The notes beneath the pieces are model-generated. The model was not told the origin of the DNA, did not search any database, and saw only the letters and a program-made list of their open reading frames with translations. A stretch of 64,000 bases of DNA from Gammaproteobacteria bacterium. GTDB taxonomy: Bacteria > Pseudomonadota > Gammaproteobacteria > UBA4575. The stretch is from assembly GCA_028279275.1 (NCBI GenBank), contig JANQOB010000006.1, forward strand, positions 1 through 64,000, written 5' to 3'. This document shows positions 32,416 through 41,234 of this stretch, one piece after another. The number at the start of each line of letters is the position of its first letter. The stretch's first letter is position 1. The position numbers were made by a program, and so were the translations under genes.

Positions 32416-33732
32416 TTAACACTCTAGTCTTGATTCACGAATTAATGGACGCGCAAACAATTCTGCCAAGTCCCCTGCTTGATCAAATCCTTGAATAGGT
32501 GTGAACATGAGCTCAATAGACCACTTTGTACGCAAATCTTCGGCTTCCAATGGATTTGCAATACCTAAGCCACAGACAGTTAAATCAGGCTTGTCTTCTC
32601 GAACACGATCTAGTTGATCATCTAAACTTTGGCCTTCAGTTAATGTTACGTCTGCAGGTAATAAATTCATTTCCGCTTCAATAATTTGCCGGTCAAAAAA
32701 TGGCACGCCTACTTCTTTTAATTTCATCTCGCATTCGCGCGATAAAAATCGAGCTAGAGGGATTTCTAATTGAGAATCAGGTAAAAACGTGATGCTTTTA
32801 CCGGCAAGTTTGTCTTGATAATGTGTCAAAGCACGTCTAGCTCGTGCAAGTGGAATACTAATTACGCTTTCAAATTTATCTTCAGGTATATCCCATACTT
32901 TTGCGACAGAACGTAACCATTCCAATGTGCCTTCTGCACCAAATGGGAAAGGTGCTTGAATTAATTTGGCACCACGTTTTAACAACGAACGTGTTGTTTC
33001 GCCAAGATAGGGTTGAGCTAATAGAACATAAGTATTGTCACCTACTTTTGGCATTTGCTCTTCGTTTCTTGCTGGAAGAAATGAAACATTCTCTACACCC
33101 AATTGTTCAAAGATGCGCTTAAACTGATCCTCGACAACATCTGCAATGGTACCTGCGATAATTAAGTTTTTTTCTTTACTTTCGGTATTTGGCAATTCCT
33201 CTACTAAACTTTTTAAGCAATTGTCTTCGCCCTGGGTGAATGTGGTTTCAATTCCACTACCAGAATAATCAGCAAATCGCACACGTCCTTGATAGATTTT
33301 ATTAAGTCTCTGCGCACTGTTGCCCAAATCTAGTTTGATCACTTCTGACGGACAAGAGCTCACAAGAAAAAACGTTTTTATATTTGGTCGACGCTGTAAA
33401 ACTCTTTCGACTACTCGGTCAATTTCATCATTACAATCTGCGATACCTGCCAAATCTTTATCTTCTAACACTGCTGTCGCAAATCTTGGTTCTGCAAAAA
33501 TCATTACACCTGCAGCAGATTGTATTAAGTGAGCACAAGTTCGTGATCCAACTACTAGAAAGAATGCATCCTGAATTTTTCGATGTAACCAAATAATGGA
33601 AGTCAATCCACAAAATACTGCTCGCTCTCCACGTTCTTGACGGACAGGTATTTCGGTTAAAGTTGGCGAATCAACTTTTATTGAAGTGTTATCGGGGCAT
33701 GCAGGATTAAATGCAGTTGCAGCAGTATTCAT
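32416..33732 (-). CDS. bchN: light-independent protochlorophyllide reductase subunit N
   Basis: 438 residues. Conserved Cys ligands are in [31 protein letters not shown] and [16 protein letters not shown]. NifD-like partner of BchB. Its start overlaps the bchF stop by 4 nt and the gene ends 4 nt before bchB. Confidence 0.97.
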   Translation of the reverse strand: MNTAATAFNPACPDNTSIKVDSPTLTEIPVRQERGERAVFCGLTSIIWLHRKIQDAFFLVVGSRTCAHLIQSAAGVMIFAEPRFATAVLEDKDLAGIADCNDEIDRVVERVLQRRPNIKTFFLVSSCPSEVIKLDLGNSAQRLNKIYQGRVRFADYSGSGIETTFTQGEDNCLKSLVEELPNTESKEKNLIIAGTIADVVEDQFKRIFEQLGVENVSFLPARNEEQMPKVGDNTYVLLAQPYLGETTRSLLKRGAKLIQAPFPFGAEGTLEWLRSVAKVWDIPEDKFESVISIPLARARRALTHYQDKLAGKSITFLPDSQLEIPLARFLSRECEMKLKEVGVPFFDRQIIEAEMNLLPADVTLTEGQSLDDQLDRVREDKPDLTVCGLGIANPLEAEDLRTKWSIELMFTPIQGFDQAGDLAELFARPLIRESRLEC

Positions 33733-34247
33733 TTCGCACTCTCAAGCATGGTTGTTTGCAGATAGTTTTCATTACTTTGCAAACGAGCTGCGCGTAATTT
33801 ATAGAGGAACTGCCCTGCATTAATCACATAAGTAAAATATGCGGCAAGGGCTAACAACATTTGCTCTTTAACGGTGAGCAATCCAAAAAATAAAACAATT
33901 AAATACGCAGTGTGTAAAGCAAGTACCAACATGCTAAATACGTCTTCCCAGAAAAAAGCACGAGCAAATAAATACTGACCAAAAACAACTTTTTCCCAGA
34001 TCGATCCGGTAATCATAATTGCGTACAGCGCTAAAGTTTTAATTACGATAGAGATCGTTGCAGCAAACTCACCCTCACCCGTTAAAAGAAAACGAATGAC
34101 TAATACGAGACTGATAAGGAAAATGACAAATTGAAAAGGTGCGAGTATGCCTTGCACAAGTGTCCACTTAGAACGATCTCTGCGTTCGCGTTGCTCTCTT
34201 GTATAAAGTGGCTGATCGCTAAAGTTCAGCCCAGAATTCTGATTCAT
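33729..34247 (-). CDS. bchF: 3-vinyl bacteriochlorophyllide hydratase
   Basis: 172 residues with four membrane helices. LYTREQRERRDRSKWTLVQG is a BchF hallmark, followed by GSIWEKVVFGQYLFARAFFWED. It hydrates the C3 vinyl group ahead of BchC. First gene of the bchFNBHLM-lhaA-puhABCE operon, with paired PpsR boxes 55-98 bp upstream. Confidence 0.95.
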   Translation of the reverse strand: MNQNSGLNFSDQPLYTREQRERRDRSKWTLVQGILAPFQFVIFLISLVLVIRFLLTGEGEFAATISIVIKTLALYAIMITGSIWEKVVFGQYLFARAFFWEDVFSMLVLALHTAYLIVLFFGLLTVKEQMLLALAAYFTYVINAGQFLYKLRAARLQSNENYLQTTMLESAK

Positions 34248-34301
34248 ACTCCACCTTCACACGACGTGCTGAAATAAGAATCTAGACCTATGTCAACCAA
34301 C

Positions 34302-34345
34302 TGTCAACTTTTCATTACACTTGATCGAGTAATTTTAATTTGACA
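34302..34345. promoter_or_regulatory. paired PpsR boxes between bchF and ppsR1
   Basis: Perfect TGT-N12-ACA at 34302-34319, then 8 bp, then AGT-N12-ACA (one mismatch) at 34328-34345. An extra half-site TGTCAA lies at 34291. The position fits repression of bchF and possibly autoregulation of the divergent ppsR1. Confidence 0.85.
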
Positions 34346-34518
34346 CTTGAATTGCTTTACTTTATATAGAGAAATAAGCGGTAGTACATTTACTGACTAA
34401 TTTTCAGCCCGCTTAAGTATGTAATAGTACATATATATAAATTATATTATTCATATATAGTTTTTATATAACAAAATCACCCAATTAATTATTTGGCGAA
34501 ATTATTTGGAGGCATAAG

Positions 34519-35919
34519 ATTCTATCCATCTCAGAAAAATCTATCGACTCGCTTGAATCTTCAAACATTGCGGCAATCTTCTCAGGTGCTTTTGATGTCT
34601 GTTTAATTCTTAACAAGAGTGGCGTTATTGTTGACTTTGCGTTGGGCTCTGAGGAAATCCATCAGGAAATCAAAAAATCCTGGGTGAAAAAAAATTGGGT
34701 GGATACGGTTGATGCCGACAGTCGCGACAGGGTTATTGAAACATTAGCAACGGCAATTGAGTCTAAAGACCCCATTTGGCGTGAGGTCAACCATCAGTTG
34801 GATGATGGTACAGAACTACCCATTCGTTATTGTTGTATTTACTCAAAAGAGTTAAATGTACTTATTGCATTGGGACGCGACCTTCGTCAGATATCTATAT
34901 TGCAACAACAATTATTAAATGCTCAGCAAACACTTGAACAGGATTATTGGAAACTGCGACAAGTTGAGACACGTTATCGTCTAATCTTTGATATGGCTGT
35001 AGACGCCGTACTGGTTGTAGACGAACCAAGTAATATCATATTAGAAGCAAACCCTGTAGCTAATAAACTATTACTTCAAAATTCAAAAACAATTATTGGT
35101 AAAAGTTTTCCTATAGGGTTTGATAAATCAAGTATGAATAGTGTCTCCTCCTTACTCGCAGAGACACGTGTAACAGGAAAATCCAGTGCGTCAAAAATTC
35201 ACTTACTGGATAATGAACGTGAATACAAAATTTCAATTAACTTAATTCGGCAAGACAATGAGTCACGCTTTTTAATCCGTCTTTATCATGCTCATACGAA
35301 TACAACGCAAACCCATGAACCTACTGCACGGCTTAGCGAAGTTATTGAAAGTGCACCTGATGCAATAGTCATTACTGACATGCAAGGTCTAGTACAATAC
35401 GCTAACCCCTCTTTTATTAAACTATCTCAAGTAGCTTCAATCGAACAAGCAGTAAACCAGTCTATGGAAAGATGGTTGGGCAGAACAGGAGTTGATTTGA
35501 ATATTCTTATCACAAATTTACAAAATTATGGTGCAGTAAAACTTTATGCATCCAAGTTGCGTGGCGAACTCGGCGCGGTTTCAAATGTTGAAATTTCTGC
35601 AGCAGTTATAGATGAAGTAGAACCAGAATTATTTATCATCTTTATCCGTGATATTGAAAGACGTGTTAGTAGCGATGCCACGACAGTGACCAAGCTGCCA
35701 AGATCAATCGAACAAATAACCCAACAGGTTGGAAAACTACCTCTCAAAGAAATCGTTCGCGAATCATCCGACTTAATTGAAAAAACCTGCATTGAGGCGG
35801 CATTGGAGCTCACCGATGACAATCGCGCTTCCGCAGCAGAAATCCTGGGTCTAAGCCGCCAAAGCCTCTATGCCAAATTGAAAACACATGAAATTGCGGA
35901 TTTAAGCAATATTGAATAA
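34519..35919 (+). CDS. ppsR: PpsR/CrtJ repressor 1, probable ATT start
   Basis: 466 residues if translation starts at ATT 34519. No ATG or GTG precedes the conserved N-terminal domain; a TTG at 34642 would delete about 41 residues (SLESSNIAAIFSGAFDVCLI and following) that match the PpsR N-terminus. GGAGG at 34508-34512 is 6 nt from this ATT, and total length equals known PpsR (about 464). Domains: N-domain 1-130, coiled Q-linker, PAS near 145-250, PAS near 265-380, Fis-type HTH at 425-460 (NRASAAEILGLSRQSLYAKL). The redox Cys of the HTH is kept (KTCIEAALELT). Represses bch, crt and puc genes. Confidence 0.9.
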   Translation: MLSISEKSIDSLESSNIAAIFSGAFDVCLILNKSGVIVDFALGSEEIHQEIKKSWVKKNWVDTVDADSRDRVIETLATAIESKDPIWREVNHQLDDGTELPIRYCCIYSKELNVLIALGRDLRQISILQQQLLNAQQTLEQDYWKLRQVETRYRLIFDMAVDAVLVVDEPSNIILEANPVANKLLLQNSKTIIGKSFPIGFDKSSMNSVSSLLAETRVTGKSSASKIHLLDNEREYKISINLIRQDNESRFLIRLYHAHTNTTQTHEPTARLSEVIESAPDAIVITDMQGLVQYANPSFIKLSQVASIEQAVNQSMERWLGRTGVDLNILITNLQNYGAVKLYASKLRGELGAVSNVEISAAVIDEVEPELFIIFIRDIERRVSSDATTVTKLPRSIEQITQQVGKLPLKEIVRESSDLIEKTCIEAALELTDDNRASAAEILGLSRQSLYAKLKTHEIADLSNIE

Positions 35920-36007
35920 GCCTTGAATCCTTGCTCTGCCCTATTACGGGCAAGTCATTAAATTACTCGTAACATATATATAAGTATAAGTAATAGTTTG
36001 TACTAAT

Positions 36008-36051
36008 TGTCAATTTAAATTGACATTTATATGTGACAATATTACTTTACA
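36008..36051. promoter_or_regulatory. paired PpsR boxes at bchG
   Basis: A perfect palindrome TGTCAATTTAAATTGACA at 36008-36025, then 8 bp, then TGA-N12-ACA (one mismatch) at 36034-36051. The second box ends only 4 bp before the bchG ATG, so the operator overlaps the core promoter or leader. Confidence 0.85.
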
Positions 36052-36055
36052 CTAT

Positions 36056-36961
36056 ATGCTGCAAAGTACTCAAAATATTCGTCCAGAATCACGCCTGTCT
36101 GTGCTTGCCTTGCTCGAGCTGCTGAAACCCATCACCTGGTTTCCACCCATGTGGGCTTTTGCATGTGGTGCGATTTCTTCAGGTGTTGAGTTATTTGCAA
36201 ACCCTTGGCTGTTACTTGGAGGAATTATATTAACTGGCCCACTCGTGTGTGGCGCAAGCCAAGTCGTAAACGATTGGTTTGATCGTGATGTTGATGCTAT
36301 TAATGAACCGAACAGACCCATCCCTTCAGGACGCGTACCCGGAAACTCCGCACTCTATTTTGCAATCGCATGGACTCTTATTGCACTTACATTTGCACTG
36401 TCTCTTGGTCCGTGGGTGTATGGGGCTACAATTTTAGGTTTAGTGTTGGCGTGGGCTTATAGCGCACCTCCTTTTAGATTCAAATTAAACGGCTGGCTTG
36501 GTAATGCCGCAGTTGGTTTTTCCTATGAAGGTTTGGCATGGATTACAGGTGCAGCCGTTTTACTCAGTGGCACCATGCCAAATGAAAAAATTTTATTGAT
36601 TGCCGTTTTATATAGCATTGGTGCTCACGGCATTATGACCTTAAATGATTTTAAATCTGTGCAAGGTGATCTAAAAATGGGAATCCGTTCTGTTCCTGCA
36701 CAACTAGGTGTGGACAAAGCAGCAAAACTTGCTTGCGTATTCATGGCTGTCCCACAAATTTTTGTTATTGGTCTACTTTTGCAATGGCAACAACCTACTC
36801 ATGCCCTTGCTGTTGCAGTAGTTTTATTTTTGCAATTTATCGCAATGATTCGCTTAGTAAAAAATCCAGAAAAACTTGCGCCGTGGTATAACGCAACGGG
36901 TGTGACGTTATATGTCTCAGGAATGATGATTACTGCTTTCGCAATTCGCGCTTTAATGTAA
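36056..36961 (+). CDS. bchG: bacteriochlorophyll synthase
   Basis: 301 residues, UbiA-type prenyltransferase with about eight helices. LLKPITWFPPMWAFACG at the start and NDWFDRDVDAINEPNRPIPSGR (the Asp-rich Mg-diphosphate site) identify BchG. It esterifies bacteriochlorophyllide with geranylgeraniol or phytol. ATG at 36056 is preferred over a TTG at 36020 that lies inside the PpsR palindrome. No Shine-Dalgarno is visible before this ATG. Confidence 0.95.
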   Translation: MLQSTQNIRPESRLSVLALLELLKPITWFPPMWAFACGAISSGVELFANPWLLLGGIILTGPLVCGASQVVNDWFDRDVDAINEPNRPIPSGRVPGNSALYFAIAWTLIALTFALSLGPWVYGATILGLVLAWAYSAPPFRFKLNGWLGNAAVGFSYEGLAWITGAAVLLSGTMPNEKILLIAVLYSIGAHGIMTLNDFKSVQGDLKMGIRSVPAQLGVDKAAKLACVFMAVPQIFVIGLLLQWQQPTHALAVAVVLFLQFIAMIRLVKNPEKLAPWYNATGVTLYVSGMMITAFAIRALM

Positions 36962-38329
36962 ATGGCAATGCAAAGTAATATGAATTATTTAAGCTGGTTT
37001 GGAATTTTTAGACTCGGGCTCATACAAACTTCTTTGGGAGCCATCGTTGTTCTTACAACTTCAACTTTAAATCGCATAATGGTTGTTGAATATGCACTTC
37101 CTGCCATGTTACCGGGTGCATTAGTAGGTTTATATTATGCTATTCAAATGTTACGCCCACGTTTCGGTTACGGCTCTGATGTTGGCGGGCGACTTACACC
37201 ATGGATTATTGGAGGGATGGCAACACTTGCCATAGGTGGCACTTTTGCAGCATATGGTACAGGCATTATGCAAGAAAATACTGCACTTGGAATTGCAGCT
37301 TCACTTATTGCATTTTTTGTCATTGGTGTAGGAGTTGGCGCGTCAGGAACTTCTGTTTTAGTTTTACTTGCAAAACAAGTAGCAGCAAAAAGACGTGCAG
37401 CCGCCGCAAGCATTGTTTGGTTTATGATGATTATGGGGTTTGCATTGACTGCGGGTCTTGCAGGACATTTTCTCGATCCATTTTCCCCTCAACGTCTGTT
37501 ACTAGTTTCTGCTTCTGTTTCAATGGCCGCGTTTCTTATTACCTTACTTGCAATTTATAAACTTGAGAAAAACTCTACTGAAAGTACAAAAATTGGAAAT
37601 AAAGATAGTAAACCTCCATTCATAACAGCATTAAAAACAGTTTGGGTAGAGCCTGAAGCGAGAAGATTTACAATTTTTATTTTCATTTCAATGCTTGCCT
37701 ATAGCGCCCAAGACTTGATTCTTGAACCTTATGCAGGCATTGCCTTTGCAATGACACCAGGTGAATCTACCCAGCTAGCAGGATTACAACATAGTGGCGT
37801 ATTAGTTGGCATGATACTCGTGGCCATCGCTTGTACTTGGTTTAGAAAGTATAAATTGGGCTCACTAAAAAATTGGACCGTTGGAGGCTGTGTCGCCTCC
37901 GCGATTGTTTTATTCATATTAGCTTCAGGTGGATTTGTTGGCGAAGGTTGGCCCATCCACATCGTTGTATTTTGTTTAGGAATCACAACAGGCGCGTTTG
38001 CAGTTGCAGCAATAGGCTCAATGATGGCACTCGTTGGAAGGGGAAAAGAACGACACGAAGGAATTCGAATGGGATTATGGGGTGCTTCGCAAGCCATAGC
38101 ATTTGGTTTGGGCGGATTCATTGGCACTGTAGCAATAGACTTTACGCGATTAATTCTTGACTCGCCTATCACGGCATATGCAGTTGTATTTTGTTGTGAA
38201 GGCATACTCTTTTTAATCGCAGCATTGGTAGCCTCTACAATAAATTCAACCGAAGAAAATAAATCTGATACTTCTACCTTTACACCCGTTCCGGAAGGTA
38301 GCGTAATTGAAGCGATTCATGGGAGATAA
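36962..38329 (+). CDS. bch2: Bch2/Orf428, BCH_MFS family protein
   Basis: 455 residues, about 12 membrane helices; third paralogue of PucC and LhaA in the window. YSAQDLILEPYAGIAFAMTP is the shared family block. The location between bchG and bchP matches orf428 of Rhodobacter, and a role in pigment delivery is inferred. It begins directly after the bchG stop. Confidence 0.93.
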   Translation: MAMQSNMNYLSWFGIFRLGLIQTSLGAIVVLTTSTLNRIMVVEYALPAMLPGALVGLYYAIQMLRPRFGYGSDVGGRLTPWIIGGMATLAIGGTFAAYGTGIMQENTALGIAASLIAFFVIGVGVGASGTSVLVLLAKQVAAKRRAAAASIVWFMMIMGFALTAGLAGHFLDPFSPQRLLLVSASVSMAAFLITLLAIYKLEKNSTESTKIGNKDSKPPFITALKTVWVEPEARRFTIFIFISMLAYSAQDLILEPYAGIAFAMTPGESTQLAGLQHSGVLVGMILVAIACTWFRKYKLGSLKNWTVGGCVASAIVLFILASGGFVGEGWPIHIVVFCLGITTGAFAVAAIGSMMALVGRGKERHEGIRMGLWGASQAIAFGLGGFIGTVAIDFTRLILDSPITAYAVVFCCEGILFLIAALVASTINSTEENKSDTSTFTPVPEGSVIEAIHGR

Positions 38330-38331
38330 CA

Positions 38332-39540
38332 ATGAATGATTACGAAATGTTTGATGTAACCGTCGTCGGCGGTGGACCTGCAGGAAGCACTGCAGCTACA
38401 CAACTTGCACGAGAAGGATTCAAAGTTCTTTTACTCGAACGAGGTAATCGAATTAAACCGTGCGGCGGAGCAATTCCTCCAAAATTAATTGAAGAGTTTG
38501 CAATACCAAATTCTTTATTAGTGACCAAAATTAATTCTGCACGAATGATTTCTCCATCTAACCGTAAAGTCGACATGCCAATAAATGGTGGTTATGTGGG
38601 AATGGTTGATCGCGATGTATTTGATCCATGGTTACGTGAGCGAGCAAAAGCCAATGGTGCAGATGTACGTTTGGGGAAATTCTCTGATATGTCTTATACA
38701 GAGGACCATCAGGTTTTAGTGACCTACAAATCAACTGATCCAGAAAATGCATCGAAAGATAAGATAACCATCAAATCTCGCACTGTAATTGGTGCAGATG
38801 GATCAAAATCTGCAGTAGCACGCAAGGTTTTCCCAAAAACAAATCAAACAACATACGTCGGTGCGTATCATGAAATTATTCAGACACCTACAGAATCCGA
38901 TCCGACTGATCAATATGATGCCAAACGTTGTGATGTCTACTATCAAGGAAAATTGTCTCCTGACTTTTATGGTTGGATTTTCCCTCATGGAAAAACAATT
39001 AGCATAGGTGCAGGATCTGCTAAACGTGGTTTTTCAGTACGTGGTGCAGTAAGCCAGCTTCGTAAAGATTTAAATCTGGAAGACTCTAAAACAGTACGTT
39101 GCGAAGGCGCACCCATTCCAATGAAACCACTCAAACGATGGGATGACGGTAAAAATGTTTTACTCGCGGGTGATGCTGCAGGTGTCGTTGCACCCGCATC
39201 TGGCGAAGGCATTTACTACGCCATGACATGTGGAAAAATTGCAGCACAAACGATGGTTGAATTTTTAGAAACAAATGATACCCGTGTACTTGCAAAATCA
39301 AGAAAACGCTTTATGAAACAACATGGAAAAGTATTTTGGGTGCTTGGAATAATGCAACGCTTTTGGTACTGCAGTGACAAACGTCGTGAACGTTTCGTAA
39401 GTATATGTGAAGACAAAGACGTTCAGCACTTAACATGGGAGGCTTATATGCATAAAAGACTTGTACGTGCAAAGCCTATAGCTCATTTGCGAATCTTTTT
39501 CAAAGATCTTGCGCATTTGTTAGGTGTTGTGCGCACATAA
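38332..39540 (+). CDS. bchP: geranylgeranyl reductase
   Basis: 402 residues, FAD-dependent. VTVVGGGPAGSTAATQLA near residue 10 binds FAD, CGGAIPPKLIEEFAIP is a BchP block, and LLAGDAAGVVAPASGEGIYYA is the second FAD motif. It reduces geranylgeranyl to phytyl. A 2-nt gap follows bch2. Confidence 0.96.
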   Translation: MNDYEMFDVTVVGGGPAGSTAATQLAREGFKVLLLERGNRIKPCGGAIPPKLIEEFAIPNSLLVTKINSARMISPSNRKVDMPINGGYVGMVDRDVFDPWLRERAKANGADVRLGKFSDMSYTEDHQVLVTYKSTDPENASKDKITIKSRTVIGADGSKSAVARKVFPKTNQTTYVGAYHEIIQTPTESDPTDQYDAKRCDVYYQGKLSPDFYGWIFPHGKTISIGAGSAKRGFSVRGAVSQLRKDLNLEDSKTVRCEGAPIPMKPLKRWDDGKNVLLAGDAAGVVAPASGEGIYYAMTCGKIAAQTMVEFLETNDTRVLAKSRKRFMKQHGKVFWVLGIMQRFWYCSDKRRERFVSICEDKDVQHLTWEAYMHKRLVRAKPIAHLRIFFKDLAHLLGVVRT

Positions 39541-39566
39541 ATTGATTACAAATATAAAATAATAAA

Positions 39567-39833
39567 TTGACGGAGATAATTCATAATGGCCGAATAATTG
39601 ACTACATACTTATACTCATCGTCTTAGAACTGATTGTCTTATCCGTTTATTACATACAAACAGGAAAAGGGCTTTCATTTTATTCTGTATGGCCGAATTT
39701 AGTGTCAGGATTTAGTCTTTTGGTATCGATGAAACTAGCACTTTTAAATTCATGGTGGGGATGGATAGTAATCGGTCTAATAACGGCATTAGTAGCACAT
39801 GGTTTTGACTTGGCACAAAGGTGGAGTAATTAA
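39567..39833 (+). CDS. small membrane protein after bchP; start uncertain
   Basis: 88 residues from a TTG at 39567. Two or three helices: YILILIVLELIVLSVYY, LVSGFSLLVSMKLALL and WIVIGLITALVAHGFDL. No in-frame ATG exists before the first helix. A GGAG at 39572-39575 instead serves an ATG at 39586 that is out of frame and reads only three codons to a TAA, so either a rare start (TTG 39567, or ATT 39597) or a 1-nt frameshift is involved. Similar small membrane proteins occur beside bchP in other photosynthesis clusters; function unknown. Confidence 0.65.
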   Translation: MTEIIHNGRIIDYILILIVLELIVLSVYYIQTGKGLSFYSVWPNLVSGFSLLVSMKLALLNSWWGWIVIGLITALVAHGFDLAQRWSN

Positions 39834-39875
39834 TTAATAATATTCCATAAGGTTATGTAATTAAACAAAAAATAT

Positions 39876-41195
39876 ATGCGATTTACACTAAACACAGCAC
39901 CCGATATTCGACTAGCTCTGGATCAGCAAGGCGTGATCACGAATATTGAACTCGCAAATGAAATTGCAACAGAGAACATCAGAGACTGGCTAGGTTCTCG
40001 TTGGTTTGAAACGGTAAGTAGGACCGAAAGAAATAAACTAGAACGATTACTTCACAAAGCTACAAACTCTCAAATTTCACATTATCAACGCGTAAATCAA
40101 AAGCTGCCAAGTGGTCTAACGATCCCAATTGAATACATGGCCGTGCGACTGGGCGAAAACACCGGTTTTATTGCAATAGGTAGAGATGTAAGAGTCGTAG
40201 CTAATTTGCAATCACGATTGTCTTCAATACAAAAATCTATCGAAAGAGATCATTGGAAGCTTAAAGAAATTGAATCTCATTATCAAAAGCTTTTTGAGTC
40301 TTCAAGTGAAGCAATGATGATCGTTGATTGTGAAACTTTTAATATATCCGAAGCAAACCCTGCGGCTATTATTGCTCTTACATTGCCTGGAGATGAGAGC
40401 AATTGGAATCTTATCCAGAATGTCATTGATGCGGATCAAAAGCTATTAAATTCCACACTTAGTCGTGCGTGCAGGACAGGAACCTCTCCTGGTGTTCTAA
40501 TTCATTTTGGAGAAGAAGAAACACCATGGTTAATTAAAGCTTCTTTAATCGACTTCAAAAAATCTGAAAAAATTCTTGTTCAACTGCAACCTATTGTCGA
40601 AGATTTTAACAATAAGCATCTCATTGAGAATTTTTCTTTATCCGATTTAATCAATCGATTACCAGATGCATTTTTGATTGTAAATCGAAATGGAAAAATC
40701 ATAGAAGCCAACTCGACATTTTATGCATTAGCAAATTTAAACTCAGATGAAGAACTATTTGACCAAAATTTATCAACTTTTATTGAGTATAAAAATAATT
40801 CTATTGAAGAATTGCTGGAAACTAAAAAATATTTAAGCAATCTCTCTTGCTATTTGAGAACATCAAAAAATTCAATGATAGAAGTTAGTATTTCAACGAT
40901 TCATATCAAAGACATTCATCATAATTGCATTGCCATAAGCATACATCCATATAAAAAAACAACCTTTGAAAGCAATCCATCTGAACTTAAAAGTTTACTA
41001 GATTCAAAAGTTGGTCTAATAGGTAAAGTATCATTCAGAAAACTAGTTAGCTCATCAATAGAACTAGTTGAAAAACACTATATTGACTCTGCCCTTGCGC
41101 TAACAAATGGCAATCGAACTGCTGCAGCTAAGATGCTCGGTTTAAGCCGGCAAAGTCTATATGTAAAACTTGCCCGCTTTAATTCGAAAACATAA
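39876..41195 (+). CDS. ppsR2: PpsR/CrtJ homologue 2, paired with bacteriophytochrome
   Basis: 439 residues. Same order as PpsR1: N-domain (DIRLALDQQGVITNIEL), linker helix (RDHWKLKEIESHYQKLFES), two PAS domains and C-terminal HTH (NRTAAAKMLGLSRQSLYVKL). The HTH-proximal redox Cys is Tyr here (EKHYIDSALAL). The N-terminus is shorter than in PpsR1 by about 25 residues and no Shine-Dalgarno precedes the ATG. It lies 39 bp before the phytochrome gene on the same strand, mirroring the ppsR2/bphP1 association of Rhodopseudomonas palustris. Confidence 0.92.
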   Translation: MRFTLNTAPDIRLALDQQGVITNIELANEIATENIRDWLGSRWFETVSRTERNKLERLLHKATNSQISHYQRVNQKLPSGLTIPIEYMAVRLGENTGFIAIGRDVRVVANLQSRLSSIQKSIERDHWKLKEIESHYQKLFESSSEAMMIVDCETFNISEANPAAIIALTLPGDESNWNLIQNVIDADQKLLNSTLSRACRTGTSPGVLIHFGEEETPWLIKASLIDFKKSEKILVQLQPIVEDFNNKHLIENFSLSDLINRLPDAFLIVNRNGKIIEANSTFYALANLNSDEELFDQNLSTFIEYKNNSIEELLETKKYLSNLSCYLRTSKNSMIEVSISTIHIKDIHHNCIAISIHPYKKTTFESNPSELKSLLDSKVGLIGKVSFRKLVSSSIELVEKHYIDSALALTNGNRTAAAKMLGLSRQSLYVKLARFNSKT

Positions 41196-41234
41196 ATACC
41201 CACTGTGGCCAAATAGACTAAGAAAGCATTTTTT

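Noticed and set aside
36020-36055. Longer bchG start at TTG 36020
   Set aside because: It lies inside a perfect PpsR palindrome and adds 12 residues not seen in BchG; ATG 36056 fits better.
37729-38205. 158-codon antisense frame within bch2
   Set aside because: Antisense shadow of a membrane protein gene; its Pro/Thr-rich composition is the usual artefact of that.
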